A DNA stretch of 20,775 nucleotides, taken from the NCBI GenBank assembly GCA_023386885.1, contig JAEWIX010000015.1, forward strand, positions 1 to 20,775, given 5' to 3'. This stretch comes from Pseudomonadota bacterium (GTDB taxonomy: Bacteria; Pseudomonadota; Alphaproteobacteria; Rhizobiales; Xanthobacteraceae). The notes under the pieces are model-generated. The model was given only the letters and a program-made list of their open reading frames with translations. It did no database searches and had not been told where the DNA came from. Numbering within the stretch: position 1 is the first letter of the stretch; each line of letters begins with the position of its first letter. Made by a program: the position numbers and the translations under genes. Below, one piece after another: positions 7,081 to 16,694 of the stretch.

Positions 7081-8340
7081 TCAGGCCGCCCACTCGCCTT
7101 TGCGGAACACCGGGACGCGGCGGCCGTCGGCATGGACGCCGTCGATGTCGATCTGGTCGGAGCCAATCATCCAGTCGATGTGGATGAAGCTCTTGTTGCC
7201 ACCCTGCGCCGCGATCTGCTCCGGGGTCAGCTTGTCGCCGCCGACGAAGCACTTCGAATAGCACTGGCCGAGGGCGATGTGACAGGAGGCGTTCTCGTCG
7301 AACAGCGTATTGTAGAACAGGATGTTGCTGGCCGAGATCGGCGACGAATGCGGCACCAGCGCCACCTCGCCGAGCCGCCGCGCGCCCTCGTCGGTGTCGA
7401 GCACCTTGTTCAGCACCTCGGCGCCGCGCGAGGCTGTGGCCTCGACAATGCGGCCGCCCTCGAACCGCACCGCGATGTCCTCGATCAGGGTGCCTTGATA
7501 GGACAGCGGCTTGGTGCTCCGCACCTTGCCCTCGACGCGCTGCGCGTGCGGCGTAGTGAAAACCTCCTCGGTCGGGATGTTCGGATTGCAGACGATGCCG
7601 TTCTTTGCCGTCGACGCGCCACCGACCCATTCGTGACCGTCCGCGAGGCCGATGGTCAGATCGGTTCCGGGGCCTGAGTAATGCAGCGCATGGAATCGCT
7701 GGCCGTTGAGCCAGTCGGTGCGGGTCTTGAGCGCGGCGTTATGCGCGGCCCATGCCGCGATGGGATCGGCGCTGTCCGCCCGCGATGCCTTGAAGATAGC
7801 GTCGGCCAGCTTGCCGACCGCCGTATCCTCATCGTCGTTCGGAAACACCAGCTTGGCCCATGACGCACCGGGATAGGCGACGATGTTCCAGTTGACGTCG
7901 AAGCCGGTGATCCGCGACAGCGCGGGCTGATAGGCCATCGCATTGGCCTTGCTGGCGCGCGCCACCTTGGCGGCGTCCTCGCCAGAAAGCAGCATCGGAT
8001 CGTCACCGACGATGGCAAGCCGCGCGGTGTTGTTATCGAACGCTTTCGCCACGCCGTCATAGAGCCAGCCGGGAGCGCGATCGAAGCTGTCGTCCTGCGC
8101 GAAGCGATAGCGCGCCAGCGTGATCTCCTCGTCCGACAACATCGGCGTCACCAGACCCGCGCCAGCCTTATAGGCGTGTTCAACGATACGCCGCACCAGC
8201 GGTAGCGCGCTCGCCGGCGCGGTGAGGAATACGTCCTGCCCCGGCTGAAGCTGCAGCCCGACCTTGACTGCGACTTCGGCGAGCCGGTCGAGTTTGACCG
8301 AATCGATGACGGCGGAAACGTTACGCGGATACGAATTCAT
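7081..8340 (-). CDS. M29-family metallo-aminopeptidase (AmpS/PepS-like)
   Basis: A 419-residue cytoplasmic aminopeptidase of MEROPS family M29, which removes N-terminal residues using a dinuclear metal centre. By spacing to the Thermus and staphylococcal enzymes, the metal ligands are E259 (NIPTEEVFTTP), E325 (GEVALVP), H354 (ASCHIALG), H387 and D389 (IHIDWMIGS). All are present. The length is normal for the family. The ATG at 8340 (MNSYPRNV) is preferred. An upstream ATG nine codons earlier lies inside the arm of the dispersed repeat at 8362-8411, so the extra residues are probably not real. The ribosome binding site is weak for both. The gene lies between a cell-envelope protein and an exported propeller protein on the same strand, but gaps of 100-250 bp argue against one tight operon. 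Confidence 0.92.
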   Translation of the reverse strand: MNSYPRNVSAVIDSVKLDRLAEVAVKVGLQLQPGQDVFLTAPASALPLVRRIVEHAYKAGAGLVTPMLSDEEITLARYRFAQDDSFDRAPGWLYDGVAKAFDNNTARLAIVGDDPMLLSGEDAAKVARASKANAMAYQPALSRITGFDVNWNIVAYPGASWAKLVFPNDDEDTAVGKLADAIFKASRADSADPIAAWAAHNAALKTRTDWLNGQRFHALHYSGPGTDLTIGLADGHEWVGGASTAKNGIVCNPNIPTEEVFTTPHAQRVEGKVRSTKPLSYQGTLIEDIAVRFEGGRIVEATASRGAEVLNKVLDTDEGARRLGEVALVPHSSPISASNILFYNTLFDENASCHIALGQCYSKCFVGGDKLTPEQIAAQGGNKSFIHIDWMIGSDQIDIDGVHADGRRVPVFRKGEWAA

Positions 8341-8361
8341 GGCATGGGCCTGCGATGATGG

Positions 8362-8411
8362 GAGCATGATCCCCGAGAAGCGGGAACTGGTTTTCGGACA
8401 AGATCATGCTC
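8362..8411. repeat. Dispersed inverted-repeat element GAGCATGATC...GATCATGCTC
   Basis: A perfect 10-bp inverted repeat (8362-8371 / 8402-8411) encloses a core with GCGGGAACTGGTTTTCGG. I remember nearly identical elements as abundant in intergenic DNA of Bradyrhizobium and Rhodopseudomonas. It fills the gap between the M29 and phytase-like genes and overlaps the alternative M29 start. Its role is unknown. Confidence 0.75.
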
Positions 8412-8471
8412 AAACGAAAAGACTCTTCACGATAGATAAGCCAACCTCGCGGCAAGTACCACCCGAGATGA

Positions 8472-9500
8472 TCATTCCATCAGCGTGAACTGCAACAGAA
8501 GCGTGCGCTGGATCGCCAGGAAGTTGTCGTCCGATACCAGGGTCAGCACGGTGTCACCTTCGGCGGTGACGTGAACGTCGAGCCCCTCGAAATTGTCGAT
8601 CTCCTGACCAAGATCGGCATCGAAAATCGAAGGGCCATCGACCACCGCGCCAAGAGCGATCGTCGCGCGCGCGATGCGGCGGATGCGGATGCCAATGCCA
8701 TTCATCATCGTGAACTTGCGTTCCAGCAGCAGGAGATCGCCGCCCGGCAACAGCGCGGCATCGCTGATGTCGAAGGATCCCGTGCGCCGCACGGCGAACG
8801 TACCCGGCGACGGCCCGCCGATCAGATACGCTTTGATATTGCCGTCGCCATCGAGGCCGCGCTCCGAGATCGCGATCAAGGAGCCCGCGAGCGGCAAGCC
8901 CTTCGGCACCGCGACCAGCGCTTCAAGCCCGGAATTATAAGGCAACTTGCGAATGTCGGCGGGCGCCAGCACGGTCTCGGCACGGGCGCGCAGGCCGTTG
9001 CGGCCGAAATCGAACCGCACGATGCGGTTGGCACGCTCGATGCCGACGTAAATCCAGTTGCCGTCACGCGCCATCGATTCGGTGTCGAACCAGCCGTGCG
9101 ACGCCAAGGAGTGGCCATCGGCCCCCAGCATCGGTGCAGTCTCGACCTCAGTAAGCCCGACCATTTCCTTGCCGCGATAGACGATGCGGCCGGTGAACCA
9201 GCGGCCCCTGTCACTCGCGGCGATGAGGCGTTCACCGCTCGCATCGAGCCGCAGGCTCGACAGCCCGCCGAAGCGGCTATAGGGCGAGGTCAGCACCAGA
9301 CCGGAGCGAAAACGCAACTGCCCGAACTGCACGCGCGTGCGGTCGCGCAGATCGAACCCCGACAGCGGACGCGCGGAAACCTCGATCGACGTCGGATGGT
9401 TGTCGGCGGCGAGCTTGAGGGTTTGCGCGGAGGCTGGTGCGATGGGGGCGGCGAATAGCAACACGGCTGTGGCCGTTGCTGCGATGGCATGATGCAGCAA
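8472..9500 (-). CDS. Exported esterase-like-activity-of-phytase family protein
   Basis: About 340 residues, with a hydrophobic N-terminal signal (AIAATATAVLLFAAPIAPASAQ, cleavage after ASAQ likely) and then a beta-propeller-like body. Recognisable pieces include FGGLSSLRLDASGERLIAASDRG, DTESMARDGNWIYVGIERANRI, YNSGLEALVAVPKG and ISERGLDGDGN near the middle, and DNFEGLDVHVTAEGDTVLTLVSDDN near the end. This is the phytase-like (esterase-like) family; the substrate is not known for most members. The start is uncertain. TTG at 9500 after a purine-rich stretch gives a compact signal peptide but few basic residues. An in-frame ATG at 9584 lies in the intergenic palindrome and gives the repeat peptide, so I consider it unlikely. 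Confidence 0.75.
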   Translation of the reverse strand: MLHHAIAATATAVLLFAAPIAPASAQTLKLAADNHPTSIEVSARPLSGFDLRDRTRVQFGQLRFRSGLVLTSPYSRFGGLSSLRLDASGERLIAASDRGRWFTGRIVYRGKEMVGLTEVETAPMLGADGHSLASHGWFDTESMARDGNWIYVGIERANRIVRFDFGRNGLRARAETVLAPADIRKLPYNSGLEALVAVPKGLPLAGSLIAISERGLDGDGNIKAYLIGGPSPGTFAVRRTGSFDISDAALLPGGDLLLLERKFTMMNGIGIRIRRIARATIALGAVVDGPSIFDADLGQEIDNFEGLDVHVTAEGDTVLTLVSDDNFLAIQRTLLLQFTLME

Positions 9501-9579
9501 CGCACGCCATCCGTTCCCCTCCCCCCTGTGGGGAAGAGAAACCCCTTCCGTTACGATGGAAGTCAGGTGTCCCTCGGTC

Positions 9580-9669
9580 GTCATGGCCGGGCTTGTCCCG
9601 GCCATCCACGTCTTTGACATGATGTGACGAAAGGACGTGGATGCCCGGCATAAAGCCGGGCATGACGAC
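9580..9669. repeat. Composite intergenic palindrome, copy 2
   Basis: Two hairpins face each other: ATGGCCGGG / CCCGGCCAT (9583-9591 / 9597-9605) and ATGCCCGGC / GCCGGGCAT (9641-9649 / 9655-9663). The flanks CCACGTC (9606-9612) and GACGTGG (9634-9640) are also complementary, so the whole can fold as a nested cruciform. It lies downstream of cobT and upstream of the phytase-like gene. Confidence 0.85.
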
Positions 9670-9699
9670 CGAATATCGATCGCGCCCGGCAACGCCGAT

Positions 9700-11613
9700 T
9701 CAAGAATGCAGCCGCCGACGACGAGCACCATGTCCGTGCGACGGCGCGGGGGCCTCGTGAGTCTCGCTGAACAGTTCGGCGAGCTTTTCGGTGATGGCAC
9801 CGCCGAGTTCTTCGGCGTCCACGATGGTCACCGCGCGGCGATAGTAGCGCGTCACGTCATGGCCGATGCCGATGGCGATCAGTTCGACCGGCGAACGCGT
9901 CTCGATCTCCTCGATGATGTGACGCAGGTGCCGCTCGAGATAGTTGCCGGCGTTGACCGACAGCGTCGAGTCGTCGACCGGCGCACCGTCCGAGATCATC
10001 ATCAGGATCTTGCGCTGTTCGGAGCGGCCGAGCAGCCGCTTGTGCGCCCAGTCCAGCGCCTCGCCGTCGATGTTCTCCTTGAGCAGACCTTCGCGCATCA
10101 TCAGGCCGAGATTTTTTCGCGCGCGACGCCACGGCGCATCCGCCGACTTGTAGATGATGTGACGCAGGTCGTTGAGGCGGCCGGGATTGGCCGGCTTGCC
10201 GGCGGCGAGCCACGCCTCGCGCGATTGGCCGCCCTTCCACGCCCGCGTGGTGAAGCCGAGAATTTCCACCTTGACGCCGCAGCGCTCCAGGGTGCGCGCG
10301 AGAATATCGGCGCAGGTCGCGGCCACCGTGATCGGCCGCCCACGCATCGAGCCGGAATTGTCGAGCAGCAGCGTGACGACGGTGTCGCGGAAGGTCGCGT
10401 CCTTCTCGCGCATGAACGACAGCGGCTGATACGGGTCGGTGACGACGCGCGACAGCCGCGCCGGATCGAGGATGCCTTCCTCAAGATCGAATTCCCAGGC
10501 GCGGTTCTGCTGCGCCATCAGCCGGCGCTGCAGCCGATTGGCGAGCCGCGCCACGATGCCCTGCAAATGCGCGAGTTGCTTGTCGAGATAGCTGCGCAGC
10601 CGCTCCAGTTCGTCGTGATCGCAGAGGTCTTCCGCGGCCACCACCTCGTCGAACTTCGGCGCGAAGGCGTGATATTCGGGACCGCGCGGCTCGTTGCCGC
10701 CGCGTCCCTGCGGCCGCGTCGCCTCGCCCGGCGTCTCGTCGTCGCCAAGCTCCTCGTCGTCGAAACTGTCGCTGGCGGAAGCCTGCGCGCTTTCCATCGC
10801 GGCGTCGGACATCTCGTCGGTGGTCGCTTCAGCCTGCTCGGCGCTCATCTCCTGCGCGGAGTCGGAATCGGGCGAACCGTCAGAGCCGGACTGGTCGTTC
10901 TCGCCTTCCTTGTTCTCGTCCTGGTTCTCGTCTTCCTCGGCGTCGGCATCGCGGTCGTCGCCGAGATCGAGATCGTGCAGCAGATCGTGCACCGCGTCGC
11001 CGAACCGCGCCTGATCCTCGGTGAGGCGATCGAGCCGGTCGAGCCGCGCACCGATCTTGTCTTCCAGCACCGGCCGCCACAGGTCGACCACCTTGCGCGC
11101 GGCTTCCGGCGGCGCGAGGCCGGTGAGGCGTTCGCGCACCAGCATCGCCAGCGCATCCGCCAGCGGCGCGTCGGCGCGGTCGGTGATCTCGTCGAACTTG
11201 CCGCGATGAAAATGATCGTCGAGCATCGCGGTGAGGTTTTTCGCAACGCCCGACATGCGCCGCGCGCCGATGGCCTCGACGCGGGCCTGCTCCATCGCCT
11301 CGAACACGCCGCGCGCCTGCGGATTACCCGGCATCAGTTTGCGATGCACCTTCGGATCGTGACAGGCGAGCTTCAGCGCGATGGAATCGGCGTGGCCGCG
11401 CACGATGGCGGCGTCGCGCTTGGAGAGCTTACGCGCCGGCTCCGGCAGCCGCGCCTTGCCGGGCGCGAGGCCGGGACGCTCGGCCGCGAACGTCACCTCA
11501 AGCTCCGGCGTCTTGGCGATGGCGCGCAGGCACGAACTCACCGCGCGCTTGAACGGCTCGGCGGGAGCCTCCTTCGCACCGGTACGGAATTTATTGCTCG
11601 GTGGTGTGCTCAT
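9700..11613 (-). CDS. cobT: Cobaltochelatase subunit CobT
   Basis: A 637-residue CobT. With CobS it forms the ATP-driven chaperone ring that powers CobN to insert cobalt into hydrogenobyrinic acid a,c-diamide in the aerobic B12 pathway. The N-terminal region (about 1-210) is helical. A strongly acidic, Asp/Glu/Ser-rich linker (about 215-300) follows, as is typical for CobT. The C-terminal VWA domain carries a MIDAS motif, LLLDNSGSMRGRP, with D418, S420 and S422. The downstream WKGGQSREAWLAAGKPANPGRLNDLRHI-type segment is also characteristic (split here for length: it starts at WKGGQSREAW). Its ATG is 63 bp downstream of the cobS stop, the gap holding a small palindrome. cobN is not in the window. 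Confidence 0.96.
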   Translation of the reverse strand: MSTPPSNKFRTGAKEAPAEPFKRAVSSCLRAIAKTPELEVTFAAERPGLAPGKARLPEPARKLSKRDAAIVRGHADSIALKLACHDPKVHRKLMPGNPQARGVFEAMEQARVEAIGARRMSGVAKNLTAMLDDHFHRGKFDEITDRADAPLADALAMLVRERLTGLAPPEAARKVVDLWRPVLEDKIGARLDRLDRLTEDQARFGDAVHDLLHDLDLGDDRDADAEEDENQDENKEGENDQSGSDGSPDSDSAQEMSAEQAEATTDEMSDAAMESAQASASDSFDDEELGDDETPGEATRPQGRGGNEPRGPEYHAFAPKFDEVVAAEDLCDHDELERLRSYLDKQLAHLQGIVARLANRLQRRLMAQQNRAWEFDLEEGILDPARLSRVVTDPYQPLSFMREKDATFRDTVVTLLLDNSGSMRGRPITVAATCADILARTLERCGVKVEILGFTTRAWKGGQSREAWLAAGKPANPGRLNDLRHIIYKSADAPWRRARKNLGLMMREGLLKENIDGEALDWAHKRLLGRSEQRKILMMISDGAPVDDSTLSVNAGNYLERHLRHIIEEIETRSPVELIAIGIGHDVTRYYRRAVTIVDAEELGGAITEKLAELFSETHEAPAPSHGHGARRRRLHS

Positions 11614-11626
11614 AAGAACCTAACCG

Positions 11627-11655
11627 GTCATCCCCGTGACAAAGACGGGGACGAC
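11627..11655. repeat. Small palindrome in the cobS-cobT gap
   Basis: CCCCGT (11632-11637) pairs with ACGGGG (11645-11650), with outer GTC / GAC extending the symmetry. It is similar in style to the GTCATxxCC...GG intergenic palindromes elsewhere in the window. It could form an mRNA hairpin between cobS and cobT and so alter their relative expression. Confidence 0.55.
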
Positions 11656-11676
11656 GCCGCAAGCCGCCTGACAAAA

Positions 11677-12684
11677 TCAGCTCAGCGCCACGTTGAGCGA
11701 GGATTCCGCCAGTTCGACGTTGAAGCAGCGCTGATAGAACTCGGCCACCAGCGGGCGCTCCAACTCGTCGCATTTGTTGAGGAAGGTGACGCGGAAAGCG
11801 AACGCCTGATCGCCGAAGATCTCGGTGTTTTCCGCCCAGGTGATTACCGTGCGCGGGCTCATCACCGTGGAGAGGTCGCCGTTGGCGAAGGCGTTGCGGG
11901 TGAGATCCGCCAGCCGCACCATCTTGCCCACGGTGTCGCGGCCTTCCGGCGTGCGATAAGGGTGCGCCTTGGCCAGCACGATTTCGACTTCCTCGTCGTG
12001 CGTCAGGTAGTTCAGCGTGGTGACGATCGACCAGCGGTCCATCTGGCCCTGGTTGATCTGCTGGGTGCCGTGATAGAGGCCCGAGGTGTCGCCGAGACCG
12101 ACGGTGTTGGCGGTGGCGAACAACCGGAACGAGGGATGCGGCCGGATCACCTTGTTCTGGTCGAGAAGCGTCAGCCGGCCGGAGACTTCCAGCACGCGCT
12201 GGATCACGAACATCACGTCGGGGCGGCCGGCGTCGTATTCGTCGAACACCAGCGCGACGTTGTGCTGAAGCGCCCACGGCAGGATGCCGTCGCGAAATTC
12301 GGTGACCTGCTTGCCCTCCTTGACGACGATCGAGTCCTTGCCGACCAGATCGATACGGCTGATGTGGCTGTCGAGGTTGACGCGCACGCACGGCCAGTTC
12401 AGCCGCGCCGCCACCTGCTCGATGTGGGTCGATTTGCCGGTGCCGTGATAGCCGGTGACCATGACGCGGCGGTTGTGCGCGAAGCCGGCGAGGATGGCCA
12501 TCGTGGTCGGACGGTCGAAGCGGTAATCGGGGTCGACATCCGGCACATGCGGATCGGTTTCGGAGAAGGCAGGCACTTCGAGGTCGCTGTCGATGCCGAA
12601 AACCTGCCGGACCGAAACCTTCATATCAGGGATGCCGGTGGGCGCGGGCCCGGATTGTTGCGCTTTAGTGATGGCGGCGGTCAT
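11677..12684 (-). CDS. cobS: Cobaltochelatase subunit CobS (AAA+ ATPase)
   Basis: A 335-residue AAA+ ATPase. Walker A is GYHGTGKS (78-85) and Walker B is ALVFDEYD (144-151). The typical CobS segments VRQVFGIDSDLEVPAF near the N-terminus and RLFATANTVGLGDTSGLYHG (sensor 1 region) are present. CobS hydrolyses ATP within the CobS-CobT ring to drive cobalt insertion by CobN. The ATG at 12684 is set by a GGAGG 4 nt upstream; a longer frame to 12729 has no such signal. Some 63 bp separate its stop from cobT. No cobalamin riboswitch is recognisable upstream. It lacks its usual neighbours upstream: the J-domain gene and bolA lie about 4 kb away, beyond katG and oxyR. Confidence 0.96.
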   Translation of the reverse strand: MTAAITKAQQSGPAPTGIPDMKVSVRQVFGIDSDLEVPAFSETDPHVPDVDPDYRFDRPTTMAILAGFAHNRRVMVTGYHGTGKSTHIEQVAARLNWPCVRVNLDSHISRIDLVGKDSIVVKEGKQVTEFRDGILPWALQHNVALVFDEYDAGRPDVMFVIQRVLEVSGRLTLLDQNKVIRPHPSFRLFATANTVGLGDTSGLYHGTQQINQGQMDRWSIVTTLNYLTHDEEVEIVLAKAHPYRTPEGRDTVGKMVRLADLTRNAFANGDLSTVMSPRTVITWAENTEIFGDQAFAFRVTFLNKCDELERPLVAEFYQRCFNVELAESSLNVALS

Positions 12685-12917
12685 CGGTCCTCCGTGGTCG
12701 CGGGCACTCCCGAAACCAGATGTATGCATTGGCTGCGGTGGTTATGATTTGGAACCTAGCAGAGTGTCGCGGCCGGAAGAAGCCCGCCGCGCCATCAAGG
12801 TTCCACTGTACTATCATCAAGATACGCCCTCGCAGCGGTTTTTGGAAGGCTGCCCTGCGTTGCGCTGGAGGCTGGGCAAGCAAGTTGTTGCGCGTCGTGA
12901 GCGGCCACCGAAACGAA

Positions 12918-12949
12918 AAATGCCGCAGCGGTGGACCGCTGCGGCATTT
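12918..12949 (-). terminator. Rho-independent terminator of katG
   Basis: A 15-bp perfect inverted repeat (12918-12932 / 12935-12949) lies just beyond the katG stop. On the minus strand it is followed by a T run (complement of the A run at 12916-12920). It should end katG transcription before the cobS promoter region. Confidence 0.85.
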
Positions 12950-12980
12950 CGTATCCCTGAGAACGCCGCCTTGGCGGCGA

Positions 12981-15170
<2,190 letters not shown>

Positions 15171-15366
15171 GATGTTCTCCAGTTGCGTTGGATGGTTGTT
15201 CTGGTTGAGCGATATAGAACGATTGCAGAATCAGGATGGTGTCGCCGGACACATTCCCGTGGGTGCACCTTGTTGCAGCGTCGGCGTCGTTGCGCGGGCC
15301 GCGTGTCTCGCCCGCAATGGTAAAGGTCAGGGCGCGCGATGCGCGGCAAACGCCGCATCGCAGACA

Positions 15367-15498
15367 ATGACACTGAAGATTTGGGCACTCCGCATTCCGG
15401 GCATTACCGCAGCCATCGTCATTATCGCCATCGTGTCTGCTTCGCTCATGCCTCACCTTGCGGCGGTCTTCGGGCTGTCTTCGGCCGCCATTTATTGA
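15367..15498 (+). CDS. Possible 43-residue single-pass membrane peptide
   Basis: A short frame in the katG-oxyR spacer encodes MTLKIWALRIPG, then a long hydrophobic stretch (about 13-38, with ITAAIVIIAIVSASLMPHL), ending SSAAIY and TGA. The basic N-terminus and single hydrophobic helix resemble small bacterial membrane proteins. I do not recognise a family. The ribosome binding site is poor and the frame could be chance in GC-rich DNA. If real, it would lie directly upstream of oxyR on the same strand, 83 bp apart. Confidence 0.35.
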   Translation: MTLKIWALRIPGITAAIVIIAIVSASLMPHLAAVFGLSSAAIY

Positions 15499-15581
15499 GC
15501 TTAGGTCGCATTGCCTATCAGGTCTAATCGTATTAAGAATAATTCTTGATAAGAAAATCTGATTATTAACTGAGATAGGTC
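15499..15581. promoter_or_regulatory. AT-rich katG/oxyR control region
   Basis: These 83 bp are far richer in A and T than their surroundings. They contain the perfect arms AAGAAT / ATTCTT (15535-15547) and outer mirrored pieces: GCCTATC (15514-15519 region) against GATAGG (about 15574-15579), and TCTAATC against GATTATTA. OxyR proteins bind long, spaced dyads with ATAG/CTAT-like quarter sites, and such a dyad just upstream of oxyR fits autoregulation. The exact operator is inferred, not shown. Confidence 0.45.
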
Positions 15582-16496
15582 ATGTTGTCGCTGAAGCAAC
15601 TGCGCTATTTCGACGCCGTCGCGCGGACGCGTCACTTCGGCCGCGCCGCCGAGCGATGCGCGGTGACCCAGCCTGCCCTGTCGATGCAGATTCAGGAGCT
15701 GGAGAAGACGCTTGGCATCAAGCTGATCGAGCGCAAGCGCAACGGGATCATGCTGACCAAGGCCGGGCACGAGATCGCCGAACGCGCCGCCCGGGTGCTC
15801 GCCGACACGCGCGACATCGTGGATGTCGCCCGCGCCCAAGGCGACACGCTGGCCGGGCCGCTGCGCCTCGGCGTCATTCCGTCGATCGCACCCTACGTGC
15901 TGCCGGTGTTGCTGCCGGTGATCCGCGACCGCCACCCCGATCTCGATCTGCACTTGCGCGAAACCCAGACGCAGCATCTGGTCCGCGAACTGAGCGACGG
16001 CGGGCTCGACCTCTTGTTGCTGGCACTGCCGGTGGATGCGCCCGACATCGAGACGCGTGCGCTGTTCGACGACCGCTTCCTGCTGGCGATGCCGAGTTCG
16101 CGGAAAATCACGCACCGCATTCACGCAACACCCGAACTACTGGAGCAGGATCGCCTGTTGCTGCTCGAGGAAGGCCACTGTCTGCGCGATCAGGCGCTGG
16201 CGTTCTGCAACCTGCGCCGCGCCGACAACATCGACACCTTCGGCGCATCGAATCTGTCGACCATCGTGCAGATGGTGTCGAACGGGCTGGGCATGACGCT
16301 GCTGCCGGAAATGAGCATCAAGCTGGAATGCCGCCGCAGCGACATTCACCTGATGCGCTTCGCCGATCCGCAACCCAACCGCGTCATCGGCCTGGCATGG
16401 CGGCGCAGCTCTCCGCGCGCGTATCACTTCATCGAGTTCGGCGAGCTGATCACGTCGGTGATGGCGGAGCAAATGCGCGAGGCGCAAGCGGCGTAA
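15582..16496 (+). CDS. oxyR: OxyR-type LysR-family peroxide sensor
   Basis: A 304-residue LysR-type regulator. The winged helix-turn-helix is at about 3-60 (LKQLRYFDAVARTRHFGRAA, VTQPALSMQIQELEKTLG). The C-terminal sensor domain contains LLLLEEGHCLRDQALAFC with C200 and C209, matching the redox pair C199/C208 of Escherichia coli OxyR. Oxidation by hydrogen peroxide forms a disulphide and turns the protein into an activator. It is divergent from katG, its expected target. The ATG has GAGATAGG just upstream. It is followed by a block of palindromic repeats. Confidence 0.95.
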   Translation: MLSLKQLRYFDAVARTRHFGRAAERCAVTQPALSMQIQELEKTLGIKLIERKRNGIMLTKAGHEIAERAARVLADTRDIVDVARAQGDTLAGPLRLGVIPSIAPYVLPVLLPVIRDRHPDLDLHLRETQTQHLVRELSDGGLDLLLLALPVDAPDIETRALFDDRFLLAMPSSRKITHRIHATPELLEQDRLLLLEEGHCLRDQALAFCNLRRADNIDTFGASNLSTIVQMVSNGLGMTLLPEMSIKLECRRSDIHLMRFADPQPNRVIGLAWRRSSPRAYHFIEFGELITSVMAEQMREAQAA

Positions 16497-16522
16497 GGTC
16501 GTCCCTGCGAAGGCAGGAACCC
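16497..16522. repeat. Small palindromic repeat after oxyR (GTCGTCCCTGCGAAGGCAGG type)
   Basis: CCTGC (16504-16508) pairs with GCAGG (16513-16517) around GAAG. I recall closely similar GTCGTCCCTGCGAAxGCAGGxACCCATA elements as frequent in Bradyrhizobiaceae. It starts right after the oxyR stop codon and may also end that transcript. Confidence 0.6.
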
Positions 16523-16561
16523 ATATGCCGTGTCACTCATGATGCAGGCAGCGTTCCCTAC

Positions 16562-16675
16562 TTGGTCATGGCCGGGCATAGCCGTTCGAAGAACGGCGTC
16601 GCTTTGCTCGCCTATGGTCCCGGCAATCCATCAATTCATGGAAGATGGATGCGCGGGTCAAGCCCGCGCATGAAG
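16562..16675. repeat. Composite intergenic palindrome, copy 3
   Basis: A rearranged version of the composite: a GTCATGGCCGGGCATAGCC half-unit, a perfect hairpin GCCGTTC-GAA-GAACGGC (16581-16597), then ATGCGCGGG / CCCGCGCAT (16649-16657 / 16663-16671). The last hairpin matches the second hairpin of copy 1. It separates oxyR from the J-domain gene, which converge here. Confidence 0.75.
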
Positions 16676-16694
16676 ACATACATGAGACGAAGCC

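Noticed and set aside
8368..8471. EcfG promoter from the GGGAAC in the repeat
   Set aside because: The GGAAC lies in the core of a dispersed repeat and has no suitable -10 placed for either flanking gene.
9637..12747. 1036-codon plus-strand frame spanning cobT and cobS
   Set aside because: Despite its length it is the antisense of two well-identified genes and has the His/Arg/Gln-rich composition of such shadows. It also begins inside a palindromic repeat.
12685..12917. Possible cobalamin riboswitch upstream of cobS
   Set aside because: I looked for the conserved B12-box-like sequence and did not see it.
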